A DNA stretch of 64,000 nt from JBECKS01 sp964557005 (GTDB lineage Bacteria > Pseudomonadota > Gammaproteobacteria > Pseudomonadales > JBECKS01). The position numbers were made by a program, and so were the translations under genes. Under the pieces are notes generated by a model, which saw only the letters and a list, made by a program, of their open reading frames with translations, searched no databases and was not told the DNA's origin. The stretch covers positions 91,046 to 155,045 of the forward strand of contig CAZKYI010000006.1 in assembly GCA_964557005.1 (NCBI GenBank), read 5' to 3'. Below, in pieces: positions 57,610 to 64,000 of this stretch. The first letter of the stretch is position 1, and every line of letters starts with the position of its first letter.

Positions 57610-60497
57610 TTTCCAAACAGTTTTTCAGTAAGAAAGCGGTTGTATTCACTGGCATAGATAAAAAATTGCTCACGTAAATACATGTGTTTCTCGCTGAAAA
57701 TTACATCGCCCATGCCTTCCTGTAAGATGTAGCCCTGTTTGAGCGCCTGTTCCAATTCTTCTTCAACCAGCCCGGGAATTTGTATATGGCCTCTCAAACT
57801 AAAGCCAAGGAATTTGCTTTCTTTGCCGTGCAAGCGAAAGTTTTTTTCGACATCCTGTTTGGCGTTGGCATGTTCAACCCACACCAGTTTTTGTGCCTGC
57901 GGGTGTAATGCTTCGGATTTTTCCTGTTGAGGTGCACAGGCTGAAATAAACATTCCAGCACAAACACACAAGAGTAATTTTGTTTTTCGTTTCAGTGTGA
58001 CAAAAAATAAAGGTACAAGAAGATATAGCATGGAGCCTCCACCGCCTGATTTACTTTTCCTGGTTGAATTTGTGTTATTGGTGACGGGTGGATGGTCATC
58101 ATTGAGAATCATCACGGGTGCAAAGGCTTTGCTGATGTAGCCACTGAGTGGATTACTGATGACAAGCTGAAAAGATTCATTTTCCTCAATCAGCGTATCG
58201 CCAAGAATAACGACTTCAAGACTATGGCTGCTTTGTTCTGCTTCAAAACTCACAGTGCCTGAAACATCAGATACAGGAGTGTAGTCACTGCTGTCGGCTG
58301 CATGATTTCCATAGCCAGTAAAATTAAAATCGATACTGTTGGTTTGCGATACATCGCCTGTGCGGGTAATCGTAAAGATAACTGTTTTCTCTCCGCTATT
58401 TCCCTCCGCAAGTGCGCTTTTGTTACTGGTGACTGAAAAATAACTGGTATCTTCGGAACTCAGAATAAATTTTCCACTACCTGCGCTATAGAAAATATTA
58501 TCAGCACACTCAATCAACAAGCGTGCATGATTGCTGACAGAAAGACCGCTTATGCTGTGCATGCCATCATTGACGACGTTTGCTTCCAACAAAGCATAGT
58601 CATCGCGATTCTGGCTATTTGAATCAGAATAATAAATATCAACTTTCTTGCATGAAACTGGGTTGTTTTCGGTATTGGCGGTATTCCAGTATAAATCGAT
58701 AGTTTGATTGGCAGGATATACCGAGTTATTGGCGGGGTGAAGCAAGACAAATCCCTCGTCAGTTTTTGTTACCTTGATGTTAACTTGTTCGGTACTGCTT
58801 CCATAAGGTTGGGAGCGAGCCGTCACCGTGTAATTGAGCTGTCTTTGTCTGGTTGGGTAGGTTTCACCTACTGGCGTTGTTCCCTGAATCACATGGTTAA
58901 ACGCAGGGAAAAATCTTTTGCCTTGATTCGCTTCGCTCATCAGTGAGCGAAATAAAGGGTTGGAGCCAAAATCTGTGTGCATTTCTGCAAGATTCTTGCT
59001 TGCCGTGCCTGTATCAGTTTGTTCCCAGCTATAAAAAATATCGCCACCATCAATATCGATTGCTTCGGCTTGCAGATAAAAAGCGGTGTGTGATGGAATG
59101 GTGTGATTATTGCTGTGGCTGATAAATTCTGGAGGATGATCGAGAGGTGTGCTCAAACTGCCTTCGGTAGTGTGGCAGGACTGGTTGTTAATATGATTGA
59201 GGATTTCGTTAATGCTGGTGGTATGAAAGTAATCGTCGGAATGTGATTGGAGATTCTGACTACCACAGATTCCTGCATAGCCCATAATGGTGGAGCCACT
59301 GCCTGGTTCAACGGCTGTGCTGGCGTTTCTTGTATCGCATGTTCCTGAATTGCTATTGAAGCTATGGTTTGCACCGAATTGATGGCCTAGCTCGTGGGCG
59401 ATGTAGTCAATAAAAAAATACTCACTTTGGAGATAAGGCTCGCTGGTGGTTCCAGTGACTCCGGCACCTTTGACATTGTTGTTACATACAGACTTGATAA
59501 AGGCGATTCCCCCATCACTTTTGGTTAGCATGTGGCCGACATCATAGTTGTTTGAGCCAATAGCATCGCTAATGACCTTGGTAATTTTGGATAAATCCTG
59601 ATTGATATTGTTGGTAAATGGATAGTCTTCAGCAGAGCTGTCTGTGAAAATCAAATCATGTTCTTCCAGCAAGTTAAGTTGTATCGCAAGGTCTTGGTTA
59701 AAAACAAGGTTGACGCGGTTGATGGCGGTTACAATGGCGTTGAATATCTCTGCTTTGTTCGGGTTTTCCAAATCTGTAAATACACTTGAATAACTCGGTG
59801 TTGCAACCACAGCCAAGTCATAGGTTCTGAGGATGCTTCCGTGTGAGCGTGCAGCTGTTCTTGCAAAAGATTCTGCTGAATCAAAATCAGATGGATTTTC
59901 AATCGCACCACAACTGAAGTGAGCAGCTTGTGTTTTGAGCAAACCATAGTGTTTGTAATTTTCATGGTTGTGCTGTAATTCAGGATCAATAAAAAAACTG
60001 CGTCCATTTCCGCGAATCATGGCGTGGAAACCACGTGTGCTTAAATCCAGATGAGCCACCAGATTTTTCTGATCCAGACCGAAGGCTTTATAGGTTTTTA
60101 TGGCAGGTTGATTTTTTTTGGAAGTTTTGATTATCGGATTATTGAAAACCTCAAATCGCGAAAAACTGCCATTGGCAAGTGGCAGGTAAATGATAACGCC
60201 TTGGGCACCTGTTTGTTTTTGTGAAAGCAACGGCGCTTCATCTAACAAGCTCAGCAGAGCATCCAGATTGGCTTCAAGTTCTAACTGAAGATCGGGAGAA
60301 GCTTGAGTTGATTTTTGTTGAATGTTTTTATTAAGACTTTGTGGGTTTTTGTTTTGTGCAGCGTGGTTTTGAGTGATGCTCCATAAACTGTCTGGAGAGT
60401 TCGCGATAGCATAAGCTGGACTCGATAAAACTATACTTAACGAGTGAAGCAAGGTAAGCAGTGCAAATGTTCGAGTCGATTTTCTCGGAAATAACAT
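57606..60497 (-). CDS. secreted reprolysin-like zinc metalloprotease with Calx-beta domain, GlyGly-CTERM-like tail and fused C-terminal lipoprotein-like domain
   Basis: From the ATG at 60497 it is 963 residues; a frame of 23 more codons upstream is less likely, because this ATG gives a signal peptide (FALLTLLHSLSIVLSSPAYA). The zinc site HELGHQFGANHSF (59361-59396) is the metzincin HExxHxxGxxH. A Calx-beta domain lies near 58100-58430. SGGGGSM at 58029-58049 opens a hydrophobic helix and ends KRK, matching a GlyGly-CTERM rhombosortase signal, which is normally at the very end. Here the frame continues into LLLCVCAGMFISAC (lipobox Cys at 57936-57938) and a 110-residue helical domain. The lipobox after KRKTK looks like a second, lipoprotein signal. 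Confidence 0.85.
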   Translation of the reverse strand: MLFPRKSTRTFALLTLLHSLSIVLSSPAYAIANSPDSLWSITQNHAAQNKNPQSLNKNIQQKSTQASPDLQLELEANLDALLSLLDEAPLLSQKQTGAQGVIIYLPLANGSFSRFEVFNNPIIKTSKKNQPAIKTYKAFGLDQKNLVAHLDLSTRGFHAMIRGNGRSFFIDPELQHNHENYKHYGLLKTQAAHFSCGAIENPSDFDSAESFARTAARSHGSILRTYDLAVVATPSYSSVFTDLENPNKAEIFNAIVTAINRVNLVFNQDLAIQLNLLEEHDLIFTDSSAEDYPFTNNINQDLSKITKVISDAIGSNNYDVGHMLTKSDGGIAFIKSVCNNNVKGAGVTGTTSEPYLQSEYFFIDYIAHELGHQFGANHSFNSNSGTCDTRNASTAVEPGSGSTIMGYAGICGSQNLQSHSDDYFHTTSINEILNHINNQSCHTTEGSLSTPLDHPPEFISHSNNHTIPSHTAFYLQAEAIDIDGGDIFYSWEQTDTGTASKNLAEMHTDFGSNPLFRSLMSEANQGKRFFPAFNHVIQGTTPVGETYPTRQRQLNYTVTARSQPYGSSTEQVNIKVTKTDEGFVLLHPANNSVYPANQTIDLYWNTANTENNPVSCKKVDIYYSDSNSQNRDDYALLEANVVNDGMHSISGLSVSNHARLLIECADNIFYSAGSGKFILSSEDTSYFSVTSNKSALAEGNSGEKTVIFTITRTGDVSQTNSIDFNFTGYGNHAADSSDYTPVSDVSGTVSFEAEQSSHSLEVVILGDTLIEENESFQLVISNPLSGYISKAFAPVMILNDDHPPVTNNTNSTRKSKSGGGGSMLYLLVPLFFVTLKRKTKLLLCVCAGMFISACAPQQEKSEALHPQAQKLVWVEHANAKQDVEKNFRLHGKESKFLGFSLRGHIQIPGLVEEELEQALKQGYILQEGMGDVIFSEKHMYLREQFFIYASEYNRFLTEKLFGN

Positions 60498-60600
60498 GCG
60501 GGATTCGCTGTTGTGCTTTGCTATGATTGGAAGCCTTAATGATAAGCTTGCGCACAACTTAATCAAAGTATCGGGCAGCTTTGTTGATGAGGGGTAATTA

Positions 60601-61629
60601 GTGAGTCAGTTTGAGCAAAACAGTACGCGCACAAAGCAAGAAAAAGTGAATGTACTTATTCAGACTTTGGCGGATGGAAAACTTCATTCAGGGGAAGCTT
60701 TGGGTGAAGTGCTGGGCATTTCGCGCGCAGGGGTATGGAAGTACATCAAGTTGTTGGAGCAACTCGGCCTGCCAGTTGAGGCAATTCGTGGGCAAGGCTA
60801 TCGAATAGTCGATGGTTTGAATTTGCTGAATCGCCAACAAATCGTTCAGGAGCTGAACGCTTCTACGCGTGCTTTGTTTCACTCGATTCATCTGTTTGGT
60901 GAAATTGATTCTACCAATGAATATTTATTGGGCTTGGCAGAGCAACAGGAGAATCATCATGGCAGTGTTTGCATTGCAGAAAAGCAAACGGCCGGACGTG
61001 GCAGACGAGGGCGAAACTGGGTGTCTCCATATGCCAGAAATATCTACTGTTCTCTGTTATGGCGTTTTGATGCGCCGATGTCTGCACTTGAGGGTTTGAG
61101 TCTGGTGGTGGCGATGGCAATCCATGAGGCTTTGGTTGATCTGGGTGTAAAAAAAGCGCAGTTGAAATGGCCGAATGATTTGCTTGTGGAAGGAAAAAAG
61201 TTGTCAGGCATTCTGATCGAAGTGCGTGGTGATTTGGTGGACTACTGTAATGTTGTGATTGGTTTCGGAATCAATGTTGATATGCCGGAAGCAAGTCAGA
61301 AAGCAATCGATCAGGCATGGACAGATTTGAAAATGCTCTTGGGCGAAGCGCCAAATCGTAATCGCGTGCTTGGTTTGGTGCTGCAATCGATTGCCAATCA
61401 TCTTCAAACATTTGAGCAAAGTGGCTTTGCAGGTTTTCAGAAACGCTGGAATGAACTGGATATTTTTATCAATCAGCCAGTTGAAGTGCACGCAGGGCAA
61501 TCCAGACAAGCGGGTATCGCCAGAGGGGTGAATGTGCGTGGCGCACTTCTGTTAGAGCATGATGGTGTCATCAGGGAGATTCATGGCGGTGAGGTCAGTT
61601 TGCGAGGTGCACATGCAACTTTGGTGTGA
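60601..61629 (+). CDS. birA: bifunctional biotin ligase / repressor BirA
   Basis: Biotinylates acetyl-CoA carboxylase and represses biotin operons. N-terminal winged helix (LHSGEALGEVLGISRAGVWKYIKLLEQLG), central ligase domain with biotinyl-AMP loop GRGRRGRNW, KWPNDLLVEGKKLSGILIE and GIGINV-type GFGINVD, then the SH3-like C-terminal domain. GTG start. 342 residues. The coaX start lies inside its last codons. Confidence 0.95.
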   Translation: MSQFEQNSTRTKQEKVNVLIQTLADGKLHSGEALGEVLGISRAGVWKYIKLLEQLGLPVEAIRGQGYRIVDGLNLLNRQQIVQELNASTRALFHSIHLFGEIDSTNEYLLGLAEQQENHHGSVCIAEKQTAGRGRRGRNWVSPYARNIYCSLLWRFDAPMSALEGLSLVVAMAIHEALVDLGVKKAQLKWPNDLLVEGKKLSGILIEVRGDLVDYCNVVIGFGINVDMPEASQKAIDQAWTDLKMLLGEAPNRNRVLGLVLQSIANHLQTFEQSGFAGFQKRWNELDIFINQPVEVHAGQSRQAGIARGVNVRGALLLEHDGVIREIHGGEVSLRGAHATLV

Positions 61630-62392
61630 TGTTGGTAACACTCGCCTCAAGTGGCAGTTATGCGACGGGGAAATCATGCTTAAGCAGGGTGCGTTGGTGC
61701 ATCATAAAAATGTTACAGATATTCCTGCAATGCTCGCAAAGGAAGTTGAGCATGTTTCATTTGTTGGTTTGGCTTCGGTATTAAGTTCAGCGAATAACAA
61801 ATTGTTGAGCGAGCAACTTGTCCGACAGTTTGGATGCGAAGTCAAACAGGCCAAAGTCTCGGCTTCGTTTCAGGGTTTGAGATGTGTGTATCAGGATATT
61901 ACCCGTTTTGGTGTGGATCGTTGGCTGGCAATACTCGCTGCGCGTGTTATTCATTCTGGCAAAGCGGTTTGTGTGGTTGATGCAGGCAGTGCATTGACGC
62001 TTGATTGTGTTCTGGCAGATGGCAGGCATTTGGGTGGCTATATTGTTCCAGGCTTGCAGATGTCGATTAACGCCTTGCTTGGGAAAACCGAAGGTATACG
62101 TTTCACGCAAGATGCTCATTGGAGTTTGGAATATGGTGTGGATACGGCGAGCGCAGTCGAGCATGGCGCCTTATTGCAAATGTGTGCTCTGGTTCAGCAG
62201 GTATGGAATCAATTTTCCGAAGAATATTCTGCGCAATCTCCCGCCTTGTTTTTGACGGGCGGCGATGCAAGATTGCTTGCATCAGTAATGCGTGTAAACT
62301 TTGAACTCCATGACGATCTGGTATTGCGCGGCTTAAAAAGCTTGTTTACGCAGGATTTCGTTTTGCCAGCTTTGAGAAACGGGGAAATATGA
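61613..62392 (+). CDS. coaX: type III pantothenate kinase
   Basis: First step of coenzyme A synthesis. The ATG at 61613 follows GAGGTG and begins QLWCDVGNTRLKW, the type III start; GVDRWLAILA and VVDAGSALTLDC are the other two family motifs. 259 residues. It overlaps birA by 17 bases, and the SPOR gene overlaps its stop by four. birA-coaX adjacency is common in Pseudomonas-like genomes. Confidence 0.95.
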   Translation: MQLWCDVGNTRLKWQLCDGEIMLKQGALVHHKNVTDIPAMLAKEVEHVSFVGLASVLSSANNKLLSEQLVRQFGCEVKQAKVSASFQGLRCVYQDITRFGVDRWLAILAARVIHSGKAVCVVDAGSALTLDCVLADGRHLGGYIVPGLQMSINALLGKTEGIRFTQDAHWSLEYGVDTASAVEHGALLQMCALVQQVWNQFSEEYSAQSPALFLTGGDARLLASVMRVNFELHDDLVLRGLKSLFTQDFVLPALRNGEI

Positions 62393-63060
62393 ATAGCGCT
62401 TTGAAGTGGTTCGCTTTGGTCTTGGTCTTTTTTAATGTCGCCTATTTAATTTGGGCGCTTGCCAGTCCTTCCTCTCAAACAGTCAAGTCAACACCTCGCC
62501 AACTGGCGGGTGAGAAAATCATCTTGCTTGATGAGTTGCCTGAAACTGAAAGACAGGCTATGGCTACGATGGTGAGCGAGCCTTATTGCCCTTCATTAGG
62601 CCCTTTTGAAACAGCAGGCAAATTGCAGGAATTTGGGCAAAAGCTGGCAAAAAATGGTTTAAGTTCAACTGCGCGTACCGTTACGCTCGATTCCAGCGAG
62701 AAATTTCGGGTTTATTTGCCTTCCTACGTAAGCTATGAAGCGGCCAATGATGCCTTGAAAAAACTTCGGGCTAACAAGATTGATAGTTACATTATGACGG
62801 AAGCACCTTTTGCCAACTCGATTTCCCTGGGCATTTTTTCCAGCGAAGATAGCGCAGAGGGTTTGGTGAAGAAGATGTCTTCACACGGTTTTCGTGCGTT
62901 GGTAGCTCCTGCAGTCATGGAGAAGCAAGTTTATTGGCTGGATTTAAGTCGCCCACAAAACTCTGAAAAAGCGGAGCAAATCCTTATTTCATTGCTGAGT
63001 GGTGCGAAAGGAATTGCGCGCATAGATTCCCCCTGCAAAGTTGTTGCGTTGGCTCAGTAA
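62389..63060 (+). CDS. SPOR-domain inner membrane protein
   Basis: A 223-residue protein with one N-terminal membrane helix (LKWFALVLVFFNVAYLIWALA) and a periplasmic C-terminal SPOR-like region (RVYLPSYVSYEAANDALKKLRANKIDSYIM, SISLGIFSSEDSAEGLVKKMSSHGF). SPOR domains bind denuded peptidoglycan glycans at division sites. It occupies the position between coaX and the tRNA-tuf cluster that a similar SPOR gene holds in Pseudomonas. Coupled to coaX by ATGA overlap. Confidence 0.82.
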   Translation: MNSALKWFALVLVFFNVAYLIWALASPSSQTVKSTPRQLAGEKIILLDELPETERQAMATMVSEPYCPSLGPFETAGKLQEFGQKLAKNGLSSTARTVTLDSSEKFRVYLPSYVSYEAANDALKKLRANKIDSYIMTEAPFANSISLGIFSSEDSAEGLVKKMSSHGFRALVAPAVMEKQVYWLDLSRPQNSEKAEQILISLLSGAKGIARIDSPCKVVALAQ

Positions 63061-63159
63061 ATTCCTTAGAATCCCGCCTCTTTTTTTGCAGCCCAATGTG
63101 CTTTCTGGTGCCTTGCGTTGTTTTGGGCTCTGGTCAACCTGGTTTTAAATTTCCCAAAT

Positions 63160-63235
63160 GCTGGTGTAGCTCAGTCGGTAGAGCAGCTGATTTGTAATCA
63201 GCCGGTCGGGGGTTCGACTCCTCTCACCAGCTCCA
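63160..63235 (+). tRNA. tRNA-Thr (TGT anticodon)
   Basis: Cloverleaf with acceptor GCTGGTG/CACCAGC, anticodon TGT in TTTGTAA, T-loop GGTTCGACTCC, and encoded CCA. First of four tRNAs ahead of tuf. Confidence 0.95.
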
Positions 63236-63332
63236 TTTTCAAGGGGATTTAAAAGGAAAAATCGTTTTAAATTCAATGATTAATGGTTGACTTTGAAAAT
63301 GGGCGTAAGCAAAATACACGCCCTCTCAAATC

Positions 63333-63417
63333 GGAGGGGTTCCCGAGTGGCCAAAGGGATCAGACTGTAAATCTGACGGCTCAGCCTTCGGTGGTTCGAA
63401 TCCACCCCCCTCCACCA
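63333..63417 (+). tRNA. tRNA-Tyr (GTA anticodon)
   Basis: 85-nt class II tRNA with acceptor GGAGGGG/CCCCTCC, anticodon GTA in CTGTAAA, a long variable arm (CGGCTCAGCCTTCG), and encoded CCA. Second tRNA of the cluster. Confidence 0.95.
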
Positions 63418-63677
63418 CTTTGTAAAACGGGCAGTGGGTGATGCAGGTGGAGCTGCTGAAATTGAAAAACCGAGTTAAAAACTCGATTTAAAAGCACAGC
63501 AATTGTATTGATTCAATAACAGAGTCAATCCTTGCTGTTTTTTTACATCTGGTTTTGGGCTTGATGGGATTTTTGGCGTATTAGTTGAAAAATCCGGGAG
63601 CTGGATGTTAGCTGGCAAGCGATATGGTTTTTTGGGTGGTGAGGTGAGTGCCTGAGGATTGCAGGCCCTGAGAATTT
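63418..63677. other. intergenic stretch between tRNA-Tyr and tRNA-Gly, no gene seen
   Basis: 260 bases, mostly AT-rich transcription space of the tRNA operon. I see no ORF with coding character, tRNA or terminator. The minus-strand frame that passes through the tRNA is a known artefact. Confidence 0.6.
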
Positions 63678-63751
<74 letters not shown>

Positions 63752-63775
63752 AGCAGTTTGCTAGCTCGCGATTAA

Positions 63776-63851
<76 letters not shown>

Positions 63852-63918
63852 CGTTTTGTTGGTAGTGAATTTTGTTTTTTAATCAATGCTTGCCATTAAG
63901 GTGAGGGGGTAAAGAAAG

Positions 63919-64000
63919 ATGTCAAAGGAAAAGTTTGAGAGAAATAAGCCGCATGTGAATGTAGGAACGATAGGTCATGTTGACCATGGTAAGACGACGT
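63919..64000 (+). CDS. tuf: elongation factor Tu (3' part beyond the window)
   Basis: The first 27 codons, SKEKFERNKPHVNVGTIG, then HVDHGKTT, are the EF-Tu N-terminus with the G1 loop GHVDHGKT. GGGGGT and AAGAAAG precede the ATG. EF-Tu delivers aminoacyl-tRNA to the ribosome; its cotranscription with the preceding tRNAs is classical. Truncated by the window edge. Confidence 0.97.
   Translation, partial: MSKEKFERNKPHVNVGTIGHVDHGKTT

Overview
The window is chromosomal DNA of a gammaproteobacterium, probably of the broad Pseudomonadales group (genus not identifiable). Four conserved gene orders support this: rpsU-yqeY-dnaG-rpoD-tRNA-Ile2; lptD-surA-pdxA-rsmA-apaG-apaH next to amgK-murU; nrdR-ribD-ribE-ribBA-ribH-nusB-thiL; and birA-coaX-SPOR-tRNA(Thr,Tyr,Gly,Thr)-tuf. 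Both window edges cut genes: a Baeyer-Villiger-type monooxygenase at the left and tuf at the right.

Layout. 1-4.1 kb: a catabolic or lipid-modifying group (flavin monooxygenase; convergent di-iron hydroxylase, epoxide-hydrolase-like enzyme and small membrane protein). 4.1-5.7 kb: an accessory patch with four 23-bp repeats, a DUF4143 ATPase and a short orphan ORF beside tRNA-Ile2. 5.7-12.5 kb: macromolecular synthesis genes with divergent tsaD and plsY. 12.6-16.7 kb: folate genes (folB, folK, a pteridine-reductase-like SDR), a DMT permease and cca. 16.7-25.1 kb: outer membrane biogenesis, nucleotide and rRNA maintenance, and the AmgK/MurU peptidoglycan recycling pair. 25.2-32.7 kb: an ABC ATPase, two FtsX-type permeases, a LolA-like periplasmic protein, an outer membrane barrel and a SIMPL protein, apparently one operon. 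32.8-41 kb: an MsbA-like ABC exporter, a beta-helix surface protein, GST, peroxiredoxin, an XRE regulator divergent from a small barrel protein, PilZ and EttA. 41-50.6 kb: glyA and the riboflavin-nusB-thiL cluster, with an accessory insert (lipoprotein, HTH regulator, VapD module) between thiL and pgpA, then ribA. 50.6-57.6 kb: serine synthesis pair, CBS protein, AlgP-like coiled-coil basic protein, ABC1-family kinase, acyltransferase. 57.6-60.5 kb: a large metalloprotease. 60.6 kb to the end: birA, coaX, SPOR protein, four tRNAs and tuf.

The most unusual items are the Lol-like six-gene envelope operon; the metalloprotease, whose GlyGly-CTERM-like tail runs in frame into a second lipoprotein signal and domain; the accessory insert splitting thiL from pgpA; the 23-bp repeat array at the DUF4143 gene; and a small cysteine-rich ORF without a standard start codon. 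All calls come from reading the sequence; no database search was possible.
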